A stretch of 64,000 nucleotides of DNA from assembly GCA_006384855.1 (NCBI GenBank), contig VCJN01000760.1, positions 1 to 64,000 on the forward strand. The letters are read 5' to 3'. The notes beneath the pieces are model-generated. The model did no database searches. It had not been told where the DNA came from and saw nothing but the letters and a program-made list of their open reading frames with translations. This stretch comes from Tetraselmis striata. Lineage: Eukaryota; Chlorophyta; Chlorodendrophyceae; Chlorodendrales; Chlorodendraceae. The translations under genes and the position numbers were made by a program. Numbering within the stretch: position 1 is the first letter of the stretch; each line of letters begins with the position of its first letter. Of the stretch, positions 10,071-19,967 are shown piece by piece.

Positions 10071-11520
10071 GTCGTGGCGCGGCGGCGGGCGGGGCGGACC
10101 GCATATGTAATATATATTTCATTGTACTTTACAGGTACTAGCATTACTAGTAGGGACTACCCGCTACTACTCCGACCATCTCAAAGCTGCCCGTTAGTAT
10201 CTTGTGCACTACGCTGGCACACCCCAAGCCAAGTTGCACTTCCCGAATCTCGACGCACCCAAGGCCTTGACGGCCATCTGGGACCCTATGAAGGTGGTGA
10301 GATGGCGGACGTGGTCCTAGGCGGGCATGGTCGGTCATATTATGGGCCCGGCAGAGTCGGGTCGGTCCAACGTATGTAACACATCGCACCCCGCTTTTGC
10401 AGCGCGACATGCAGGCCGGCGACATAGCGACCACGGCCCACATGCTGCCCCCACGACCACCAAACTGCCGATGTGATACATACAATAGGCCCTCGAGACG
10501 TTAGATGCCCCGCGGCAAGCTGCCCCGACGCTTAAGTGGCCGCCGGTGCCTGCGATAATTCAATCGTTTGCCGGCGCGGGGCGGCCGGCGCGGCCCGTTG
10601 GTTAGCGTAGATAACGAGGTCGCACGTTGGTGGACCACAGCTTGACTCCCATTTTTCGGCACATCTATGAGCGGCCCCCGGGAACCAGTGCCCGACCCCG
10701 ATGCCGCGATGCTCCCCGCACCTGCCCTAGGCCCTAAGAAAAGGCCCCGAGTGGAGGCTGTGATACCATTTGTGCGACAGTCGCCGCTCAGGAGCTCTAC
10801 AGGCGTGGCCCAGCGTATGTAGTAGGCCGAGTGCGATACCCATCGACTAGTACCCATGACAGTACAACGGGTACCCGGTACCACTTACTTTTAGTCATTG
10901 TATTGGCAACCTATAACGAGCTATAGCACCTATCAGCTTGGAGGAACCCGCACGGTCGACACGACACCCATGCTCTACCTGTAAGAGACAAATTTGGCTC
11001 ACAACTTCGGTCTAGAGGTGGCCGTCCCGGCGATTTTCACCCGCGGGTCAATCACGTCGTTGTGGGGTTGATAATGATGATGGGTTGAATCGTTAAAAAA
11101 CACTAATAGTTCGTACCGTATATGCACGAGGTTATGAAACTGTTGCTGGGAGTACCGCGGGGCGCTCTCGCGCTTCTTTGGGCGGCCCAATGGTGCCCAC
11201 CAGCTAGCCCACTCCGACCCCGCGCCCGTCCTTGAGCCAGCTCTGTGCACTAGTGGAAAGGTGCATGGGTGTCACATAATAAGCAGAACCTAGACCCGAG
11301 AACTCAAACATCATCCATGTCAGTGGGTCTCATTCTGCCCGTGTTGCTGGCAAGACGGGCTCATGGCGGGGCGGCGGTCGGGTGGCCTAGTTCGCGCGAC
11401 TACAAAAGTGTTGCTGAAAGTACTGCGGGACGCTCTCCACTCGTCGAAACGTGGTCCGCTTAACCGCGCTTACCAAATAGTAAGCTCGAGTAAGCGCATG
11501 TATGTAGCAAGCTTAACCCA
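10071..11520. other. No supported gene; contains a dispersed repeat (11160-11345)
   Basis: Open frames on both strands show no recognised domain. The part at about 11160-11345 resembles 23690-23830 in the same orientation, sharing TGCCCACCAG, CCCACTCC, CTTGA-CCA, GTGCAC and later GAGA-CTCAAA blocks. It is therefore a diverged dispersed repeat. A second internal similarity (CTGTTGCTG and GTACYGCGG followed by CGCTCTC) links about 11140 with 11410. Confidence 0.45.
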
Positions 11521-12129
11521 TGCTTAACGTTAAGCGCTGCAATACTTTATTTGAGGCTGGAGACATGTGTACGGCAGCGATGTCTTGCACTGAGGACTAG
11601 AGAACAGCGTGACGAGTAGCGCCACGAGCAGTCGCGAGTCATCACTATTATATAGGGCACCAACACTACCAGTAGTCGCGAGTCATCACTATAAGAGACG
11701 GCGGGAGTGGCACGAGTACAATACTTTGCGATACTATAGAAAAATACAAAAGCGCGGCAGTAAGCGCGACTACTCGCGAGTAGTTGCGGGGGCTCAAACA
11801 TAACGGGCGGGAGCTGCATTACTGTTCGCCACATACCGACAACGTGATGAAGACAGCGGAAATGAAATTCACGCGGGTGGCGGATGGTTTGAGGTTTTAT
11901 CAGAGCAGAATCGCCAGGCTGGATGTTGCCAACCCAACAGCCAATGAAAGTGGAGCTTATAACTGTAGTTAAGCGCATTTAAGCACGCCTAATCCTATCT
12001 GGCAAATTTCACAAGTGAGTATCGGTCACTTTCAGTTTTATGCAGGTGGGATCGGACACTGTGCGAAAGTACTGGGAAACATACCAGAAAATGTAATTAC
12101 ATGGGACCCCTTGTGGGCTGGTGTTGTCT

Positions 12130-13070
12130 ATTACCATGCCTGCCATTGCATCTGCTGCCCACGGCTAAGGTGCTGGCTGCTCGTGGGCTGCTTACCCGTT
12201 GCTGCCGCTCGCAGATGCGCATGCTTTTGTTGACGCCGCGCTTGCATCCTCGCCGTATCAACGAAGTTGGAGGTCACACGCACACGCCCAACTGAAGCCG
12301 TTTGCATGTTGGTCGTATCATGCACCGGGGGGGGGGGGGGGGGGGGGGCTCGAGTAGCACGGGAAACGGGAGCTGGACGACTGAAAGGGAGAGAAGGGCT
12401 GGAGCCGGTAGATTGCTCCTGCAATTGGTTGCCGTTCATGTCGCTGCCGGACCTAATTTAGAATAACAAAAGACAAGTAATTCAGTCGTTGTGACGTCGT
12501 CACCACATGCATAAGGCAGCACGCGTGCAAGCAGCCGGCACAAACTGCACTAAAATCTCGGACTCACCTTTCCACGGTGGGGGTTCTGGTAGGGTTGACA
12601 TCGCCTTTCTCCGCCGGGGAGAGAGCACTGCTGATCAAAGCGGCAGCCTCCTCGGCCTCGGTCAAGTAGGGGGGTGCTGGAACCTATTGCCGGCAGCAAA
12701 GCGAAACTCAGCTGCCACCGGATGTTCCTTACCCCAGTAGGTGGCACACGGAACGTGCTTCGTAGCCCTCGTCCGAGTATTCAGCGTCCTCCAGGCACGT
12801 GTACATGTTCATGCCTTGCATTGCCTCGCGTTCGGTGTTGTTGAAAGCGCATAGGCGTGCACGAGTCAACGGCCCGCCTTCCTTGACCTCGGCATCCTCG
12901 ACTGACGACAACCTTGCGCACGGCACATAGTGGAGGAGGGTCGGCCCCTGCGGTAGGGGAAGGTCCTGAGGCGGCCCATACTCCGGGATGGGGGGGGGGA
13001 AGGGGGGGGGAGGGGGGCGCTGTCTCCGCCGGCGGAGAGAAAAGCTGTGCCTCTAGACGTCGTCATGGTG
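12130..13070 (-). CDS. Possible exons of an unresolved minus-strand gene
   Basis: Three protein-like segments have plausible splice sites on the minus strand. The first is about 12926-12735 (acidic and Cys-containing, ending at GTAAGG). The second is about 12690-12570, with an acceptor after GGCAATAG, an Ala/Glu-rich helix and a GTGAGT donor. The third is about 12335-12200, a basic Gln/Arg helix ending at GTAAGCAG. Phases do not all agree, and C/G tracts lie between them, so the model is incomplete. No family is recognised. Confidence 0.3.
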
Positions 13071-13074
13071 GCGC

Positions 13075-13117
13075 GGGGGGGGGGGGGGGGGGGGTGGGTT
13101 GGGGGGGGGGGGGGGGG
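13075..13117. repeat. Interrupted G tract
   Basis: Runs of 20 and 17 G are separated by TGGGTT. Together with 12327-12348 and the G-rich stretch at 12990-13015, this makes the most G-clustered part of the window. Such sequence has strong potential to fold into G-quadruplexes. Confidence 0.9.
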
Positions 13118-14460
13118 CGATGGTGCGGAAGTGCTGGCGGACTCATCCAGCAGGTCGTGCGACGACTACGGGCGGTATACCAGTCAATACTATTGTTGTT
13201 GTCATTATCGCTTAGGGACTTCGTGATATGGAACCCGGCAAGAAGTGATGCGGTGTAGTATTACTGTATTGTATATCAATACCTTATTATGATTACGGTA
13301 CGTAATACCGGAAAAAGGGCGATTATTGAGTCAAAATGGGCACATTTCGGGACTCAAAATTACCCCCCCGTTAACTCAAAATTGTACCCCTTTTGGGGGG
13401 TGCAAATTTGAGTTACGCCTAATGCTGTACGAATGTACTGTGGAACTGGGCTTTGACACATTCCACTTCTTGCCAACAGTGCACGAGGTACTATTCAGTG
13501 AAATGAACCTGCACCATGTACTACACGCATGTCAACCGCCCTTTGACGAGATGCGTCGCTACCTTCCATGCTAACCGTTTCTTCTGGCCTCGAATGCTAC
13601 GCCGTCACTGTGTTTTTCACTCATCTACCACTCGCAAGCTCCCTTGCGCTTGTATTATTTCAGGCATCTTAACGCTTCTCGGTGCACAAAAGCATGGCAG
13701 GCCGTCATGGCAGAGCAAAACGCACATCTGCCCGCTTGCATAGTCTGGCGGGAGTATCCGCGGCTGCACTTGGCTTTGATCCCACGAGCATGGCTCTCGA
13801 CACACTGCTAGTGACCCCCATGGCGCAAGATTCTCCGCAGATGCACTTGCGTTCGGGTAGGAGGGCGTCCCGGGCGCCCATACCCACGACTCAGCCCATG
13901 AGGCCCCTGCAGCCGAGCGGTGGGGCAACATGGAAGCGGACCGCTATGACATGGGGCCGGAGATTCGCAGCCTTCGCCTCACCGCGAGCCTCAGCCTGAC
14001 CCTAAGCCTCAAGGTGTGCCACCTTTGGACCCTCTCCCATGAGCGACTCCAACGGTACGCGGACTCGCATCTTCGCTCGCATCTCTCATAAGGTCGTTGT
14101 TGGCTGTGTTACGCGCACCTCGCCGTTGCGCATCTCACGGATCTCTAGTCACCCAAAACGATGATGACCGGTCTCAAGCCGGCCAAGGTGAACACTTGGC
14201 CACGATCCGTGAGGAAGAGCATTGCCATGAGTAGGAGGAGGTGGAGGAGGTGGAGGAGGAGGAGGAGGAGGGGCCCAATAGAGTCGGGGGCGGTCCGCCT
14301 TGGCAAACGAGCCCCGCCACAAGCGCCAGAAGTGGGAGCAAAATGATAACCCCTCGCCCCTTCCCAGATCAACCTCAATTGTGCTGTGTGAGGGCAAAGA
14401 TTCTCACACGCTGCCTCCTCTTCCCTACATAGAGCCTCTCCTCGACACCATTTGAACAAG
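13118..14460. other. No confident gene; GACTCAAAA/TTTTGAGTC motif region
   Basis: Around 13325-13410 there are paired GACTCAAAA and TTTGAGT motifs with GGGGGGTGCA. A similar arrangement with GGGGGCACATTTTTGAGTCC recurs at about 19337-19395. A plus-strand frame (13682-13999) and an acidic or Pro-rich stretch near 14230-14280 have no recognised domain. A possible intron acceptor (TATTATTTCAG) lies near 13665. Confidence 0.35.
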
Positions 14461-14462
14461 GA

Positions 14463-15458
14463 ATGCCACTTGTCGACCCAATCCTCGGCGAGTGGAACTA
14501 CTATGAGCAGGACTTCCCTGCGTACTTCGCCACTTGGCCCGAACCACAGGACGGGCATCCCATTTCCTACAAGGAGCATCACGTGCTCTTGACAAGAGTC
14601 ATCGGCAACGTGGTCAACATGTCGCCCAACTCGAGCTGGATGTTCTTGCCCTGCCTCCACGCCATCGCGGAGCTCTTCCCTTGCCCAAAAGGTATGGAGC
14701 TCCGGGTGCCCCTCTCGGTCTATAACGAGCGTCACAGTGGCCAAGATGTCGCGAATACGTTGAAGACCATCTTCCCCAGATTTTTCAGGAAGACATACCG
14801 CGTTCCCGAAAGGGGCAAGCTCGTCGTCTGGATGGACATCGTGAGGACTCCGGGGCACTTCGCATGCGGTGTCTGGCAGTCGCGAGATGGCGCCTTGGTC
14901 GCCCATGTCTTCATCTACGACTCCTGCGTCCCAGTCAAGATGCTCACCCGCACCCGCCCCTACCTCGGTTGGCAAGCTGTATGGCTGAAGATTGCTAGGC
15001 CTGCCTCCCCGAGTGTGTGGAACCCCCCACCCCCTCGCCACGGCTTCTTCCACGGGGTCATCACGCAACAAAGAGACGCTATCACCTGCTGGGCGAGATG
15101 CGTGCTTGCTGCCAGCGCCATCGCCACATTCTTCTTGTGGAAGATATTCGTGAAGATGCATGTATGGTCCAAGCCAAAGCGGTGTCACCGAACTCCCCGA
15201 ACTGCTCGTTGGCGACGACGACGTCGCCACAATGGCCAACGTGTGGGGCCCCTTCTTCGACTGTGCGCACATCTCGGAGAACACCTCCTTCAACGCCGCG
15301 GACCGGTCGAAGGTCTTTCACCCGCATCTCCAGGGCAAGCTCACGAGATTCCCAATCGAGTTCTTCCCTTTGACCACAAATTCTGCCTGCTTCACGGAGG
15401 GGAACGTGGCGCAAATTCTGTCCTATCACGTCCCCGGCATGTCTGCCTTCCTGCTTGA
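14463..15458 (+). CDS. Ulp1/C48-like cysteine protease domain
   Basis: The first ~225 residues carry the order and spacing of a C48 (Ulp1/SENP) peptidase: His132 in TPGHFACGVW, Asp153 in FIYDSC, Gln203 in ITQQRD and Cys209 in AITCWARC. The His-Asp spacing is 21 residues, and Gln precedes Cys by six, as in Ulp1. C48 enzymes cleave SUMO-like modifiers in cells, and related domains occur in many transposons. After about residue 225 the frame becomes Arg-rich and implausible. Protein-like sequence continues in another frame from about 15160, so a splice or frameshift lies near 15120-15180. The ORF runs into tandem repeats, which suggests a transposon-linked gene. The long minus-strand frame opposite is its shadow. 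Confidence 0.6.
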   Translation: MPLVDPILGEWNYYEQDFPAYFATWPEPQDGHPISYKEHHVLLTRVIGNVVNMSPNSSWMFLPCLHAIAELFPCPKGMELRVPLSVYNERHSGQDVANTLKTIFPRFFRKTYRVPERGKLVVWMDIVRTPGHFACGVWQSRDGALVAHVFIYDSCVPVKMLTRTRPYLGWQAVWLKIARPASPSVWNPPPPRHGFFHGVITQQRDAITCWARCVLAASAIATFFLWKIFVKMHVWSKPKRCHRTPRTARWRRRRRHNGQRVGPLLRLCAHLGEHLLQRRGPVEGLSPASPGQAHEIPNRVLPFDHKFCLLHGGERGANSVLSRPRHVCLPA

Positions 15459-15654
15459 AGTCGACCACGAGGACGAGGCCCGCCGTCGCAAGCACGAGAC
15501 AGCGAGAACCATGGCGGCGGCGAAAGAGATGCGGCACTGGAACCCGGAGGCCCACATTGGGGACGACGAGTACATCCTATCCCCGCGGACGTCAAAGCAG
15601 CGGTGGCTGAGGCCACCGCTGGCAAGACCGACGAGCAAGAGATGCGGAGGGTAG
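15160..15654 (+). CDS. Downstream segment of the protease-region gene
   Basis: This frame continues protein-like sequence after the Ulp1-like domain. It has an acidic start, then a block centred on RFPIEFFPLTT and a charged helical part, and ends inside the first tandem repeat. The RFPIEFFPLTT block recurs in the frame at 17825-18172, so part of this gene is duplicated about 2.6 kb downstream. It is probably an exon or frameshifted continuation of the 14463 ORF. Function is unknown. Confidence 0.4.
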   Translation: MYGPSQSGVTELPELLVGDDDVATMANVWGPFFDCAHISENTSFNAADRSKVFHPHLQGKLTRFPIEFFPLTTNSACFTEGNVAQILSYHVPGMSAFLLEVDHEDEARRRKHETARTMAAAKEMRHWNPEAHIGDDEYILSPRTSKQRWLRPPLARPTSKRCGG

Positions 15655-17290
15655 AGAGAATTAATCGTGAAGGGTGGGATTACCCGCATCTCCGCAGTGG
15701 GGGCAGGTGAACGCCCGCATCTCTCGCGTAAAACCTCGTGTACTGTCGCTCCTATCTTTTGTAACGCTGCCATGTGCAAGGAGCCCTTTGTCGTTGTCAC
15801 GTTGCCTTGGTTCACTCACTTGGATTTGCTCCTACCGATGCGCATGCATGCTGGCTGCGTCCACGGCGGAAATCTCTTGCGTGCAAATTCCGAGCACCTA
15901 CTTGACGCAAGGGCCCCTCCCACGAATGGACTACCTCGACAGTCTGTTGACAGCAGGTCGTGTACTTATCATCGCGTCAAACCACCCAAGAAACCCCGAC
16001 ACCAACAGACGCGCCTTGTGGTTGGTGGTCGGAAGAGATTCGGCGACTTTAACGGCGCATCTCTCGGAGGACCTCGGCAAGCCACGTGGGCTCGTGTATG
16101 CGAGACAGCGAGAACCATGGCGGCGGCGAAAGAGATGCGGCACTGGAACCCGGAGGCCCACATTGGGGACGACGGGTACATCCTATCCCCGCGGACGTCA
16201 AAGCAGCGGTGGCTGAGGCCACCGCTGACAAAACTGACAAGCAAGAGAAGCGGAGGGTAGAGAGAATTAATCGTGAAAGGGTGTAATCACCCGCATCTCC
16301 GCAGTGGGGGCAGGTGAACGCCCGCATCTCTCGCGTAAAACCTCGTGTACTGTCGCTCCTATCTTTTGTAACGCTGCCATGTGCAAGGAGCCCTTTGTCG
16401 TTGTCACGTTGCCTTGTTTCACTCACTTGGATTTGCTCCTACCGATGCGCATGCTGGCTGCGTCCACGGCGGAAATCTCTTGCGTGCAAATTCCGAGCAC
16501 CTACTTGACGCAAGGGCCCCTCCCACGAATGGACTACCTCGACAGTCTGTTGACAGCAGGTCGTGTACTTATCATCGCGTCAAACCACCCAAGAAACCCC
16601 GACACCAACAGACGCGCCTTGTGGTTGGTGGTCGGAAGAGATTCGGCGACTTTAACGGCGCATCTCTCGGAGGACCTCGGCAAGCAACGTGGGCTCGTGT
16701 ATGCGAGACAGCGAGAACCACGGCGGCGGCGAAAGAGATGCGGCACTGGAACCCGGAGGCCCACATTGGGGACGACGGGTACATCCTATCCCCGCGGACG
16801 TCAAAGCAGCGGTGGCTGAGGCCACCGCTGGCAAGACCGACAAGCAAGAGATGCGGAGGGTGGAGAGAATTAACCGTAAAAGGTGGGATTACCCGCATCT
16901 CCGCAGTGGGGGCAGGTGAACGCCCGCATCTCTCGCGTAAAACCTCGTGTACTGTCGCTCCTATCTTTTGTAACGCTGCCATGTGCAAGGAGCCCTTTGT
17001 CGTTGTCACGTTGCCTTGGTTCACTCACTTGGATTTGCTCCTACCGATGCGCATGCATGCTGGCGGCGTCCACGGCGGAAATCTCTTGCGTGCAAATTCC
17101 GAGCACCTACTTGACGCAAGGGCCCCTCGAATGGACTACCTCGACAGCCTGTTGACAGCGGGTCGTGTACTTATAATCGCGTCAAACCACCCAAGAAACC
17201 ACCGCCTTGTGGTTGGTGGTCGGAAGAGATTCGGCGACTTTAACGGCGCATCTCTCGGTGGACCTCGGCAAGCAACGTGGGTTCGAGTAT
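15496..17290 (+). repeat. Three tandem ~0.6-kb repeats
   Basis: Units begin with GAGACAGCGAGAACC at 15496, 16102 and 16705, giving periods of 606 and 603 bp. The third unit (to about 17290) is shortened by small deletions, one near 17130 and one near 17200. Units are nearly identical, with a few substitutions and indels (for example ATGCATGC against ATGC). The first unit overlaps the 3' part of the 15160-15654 frame, so the array arose by tandem duplication of the gene's end plus flanking sequence. Long frames running through the array are products of the repeat. Confidence 0.95.
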
Positions 17291-17796
17291 GCCCCGTGAC
17301 ATGGGATTCATGCAGCTTTAGCTTCGCCGCCATAGCTCACTGGGCAATACCCCATTAATCATAATCAACGATCATAACAAATCATTTCGACCGCAGTCAA
17401 GAGTTTAATCAACTCATGTCCGTCGATTTTACAAACCGCACTTCCTTTGCTAGCGCGGCCGGGGCCGCGGGGCGCCAACGCGCCGCGGCCGGGGATCATG
17501 TTGGTGATTCATGCAACTCCGCATACAAAATGGTTTGCAGCCATCTATGCAATTAAAGCATGCCTAAAGGAAGCATCTGCGGTGCAGCACTGCAACAATC
17601 TGCGGCGTGCCTCCAGCAAATATCAGGTATTAGAGGTACTGCCTTGCAATTTGTATGGTATTGTAAAGCATATGCGCAATTAAATTCCCTTTTTGTCATA
17701 TAAATCCGCATACCGAAAAGTTGGCAGCCATCTATTAGGCCGCTATAGCCTGCCTAAAGGCAGCAATATGCAATTCAGCGCAGTAGCAATCAATGT

Positions 17797-19106
17797 GTGA
17801 ACGTCGACTGGCATCCCATCGCTCGTGTCGACGAGTTTAGGGTTTCCATGCCTCCATCCCAAGGAGGCATGGATCGTCTTCATCCACAAGGTCAGCTTTC
17901 TCCGCCTCCGGAACATTGCACAGTCACGATTGCCGAGAGATTGCACATACTGGCCCACGAAGCTCATGAGATTCCCCATCGAGTTCTTCCCTTTGACCAC
18001 AAAGTCTACCTGCTTCATGGTGGGCAACTTGGCGCAAACTGTGAGGCACTTTGGCTTCTCCGACACAGCCGCGAACAAGATTGCGTCGGCTCTCGACATG
18101 GTGCCGACAAAAGTATTCTCTCACACTGCTCCAAGTGGAGTTCGGAAGCTTGTGGGTGCGTGTGCTCCCTGACCCTGTCAACGAGCACGCGTACGCCGAC
18201 CGCAAGCACGCACTCCAAGACTCCAAATAATGGCATCTAGGGAGCCTGGCCGGTGGCATCTTGGCAACATGCCATGGAGTCCGTCCTCTTCGTGGAGTGC
18301 CAAAGCAAGATTGTGAAACACTGTGGCTACTCGATTCGCAGCGTGCACGAATGGCACAACGACAACGAGATGTGGCGCGGCATTCAACACATCAAGAACC
18401 GCCAACGCTACACGAAGTCCACCAACACCTACCAGCCATGCCGAGCCGGCTCTCGACCCCCACCGTCTTGGTCGACGACCGCAACTACCAGGTCGTAGCG
18501 GCGCCGCGTCAGGCTGGCGGGTCCTCCAAGCCCGCATCTCAACCACCGCCAGCGGGGTCTGGCGGAGATGGCTCCCAAAACGGCGCCGCAGCATGTCTCT
18601 TGGAGCTTCGAGCAGCTCCGCCCCCTCCGCCGAGGAGGCTTGGTTCCTCGGAGACTGTCAAGCCGCCGACTGAGCCTCAACCTTCGAGTGCGACGAAGCG
18701 CCCGCACGGTGCGTTGAGCACGGGAGGCAAGAGCACCTTGTCGCCCATTAAGCTGCGTGGGAAGCATTCCAAGAAGCGCGGGCCGAATCCTCCTTTAAAG
18801 ATGGCGAAAGAGTTGGAGGACGACGACCCTTTCCAGGCGCCTACGCCGAAACGCGAAGCCACATCAAGCCGTCAGGCGCCTTCGGGTGCCGCTGGTGGGA
18901 GTCGCATGGCCATATCTTCCCGTGGCGGTGCCCCAGCTCCGCCTCCCCGACCCGGATCTCCGCCTAAGGAGCCCTCATCTCGGGACACGAAGCCCGCACC
19001 GCCGCATGCGCCGACATCTCGCCCCAACGCCGCGTCGCTGTCTTCAGGTAGCATCTCGTTGAGACGAACACAATCTCTGAGGTCGGCGATGGACTCGTAC
19101 CGGTAG
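17797..19106 (+). pseudogene. Frame-broken coding region with duplicated block and disordered tail
   Basis: A frame at 17825-18172 repeats the RFPIEFFPLTT block of the upstream gene, followed by a helical part. A second frame (about 18270-18430) has an aromatic, His-rich stretch. The frame at 18430-19106 is a long low-complexity tail rich in Pro, Ser, Arg and Lys with basic clusters such as KHSKKRG. The frame changes could be introns or decay. No enzymatic domain is visible. Composition of the tail suggests a disordered, nucleic-acid-binding or nuclear protein. Confidence 0.35.
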
Positions 19107-19960
19107 GCCCGGTGCCCCTTCTCTGCGCGAGTGAGGCTCATTCCGGCCCGGGCTGTAAACGTCAGTCGCCACGCCCTCGCGTCCGCAATCTTCCTAGGTG
19201 AGGCGGATCGTACTTTACGCGACTGAGGGCGCGAAGAGGACACGCCGATTTGCCAGTTTTAGTACTATCGTATAGTATTGCATTGCAGCTGAAACGTGCC
19301 CAAAAAGTGGGTACATATCCCAGCCTAAGCGATCACGTGGGGGCACATTTTTGAGTCCAGGAATAGGACCGGTTTGACTCAAAAATGCCCCCTGTACCAC
19401 CTGGTACCTGGGTACCCGTGCCGACACTCAGTCATGCATACTGACGCACAATACCACAACCCCTAAATAATGCTGTGAACTACTAGCAATATGGAGATGC
19501 ATCAACACACGATCAAAACAATCATGGCATGACAGGAAATGATCAATCATGCAGAGTACATGTACATATATGCTTGTTTGGTTATAACGCTCGGTGATGT
19601 ATGATATTACGCTCTATCGCGGCACCCGGGATGTCAACGCACATTGCGCGGCATGATGTCTCATGTATGACATGCCTGAAAAAACAGTAATGATGCAGAT
19701 GTAAATGAATGCAATTGGCAGACAAGATTTGGGAAAGAAATATGTCTTTCCGTTACAGTTGGAAACCCCAGACCCACCCGGCGCCTATATTTATATTTCC
19801 TGCGCCAGCCATATTATTCTACGTGAACATACTGCGGAGCAACTTGATGTACTAACACTCATGACTTTAGCATATACCCTGCGCTGCCATGCCCCCAAAG
19901 ACATTTAAAGCGCTAATCATGCATGCTTATGAGCCGCAATGCATGCTGAATAAACACGCG
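19107..19960. other. Intergenic; no supported gene
   Basis: The interval is more AT-rich than its neighbours. It holds the GAGTC/GACTCAAAAATG motif pair at about 19337-19395. A small plus frame (19705-19908) has no recognised features. Confidence 0.45.
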
Positions 19961-19967
19961 GACGTTG

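Noticed and set aside
14145..15293. 382-codon minus-strand ORF
   Set aside because: It lies opposite the Ulp1-like ORF, whose plus-strand reading has conserved catalytic residues. The minus frame has no domain and is a GC-rich shadow.
15496..17290. CRISPR-like or satellite array
   Set aside because: Only three units of ~600 bp without spacers, derived from a gene end; the genome is eukaryotic.
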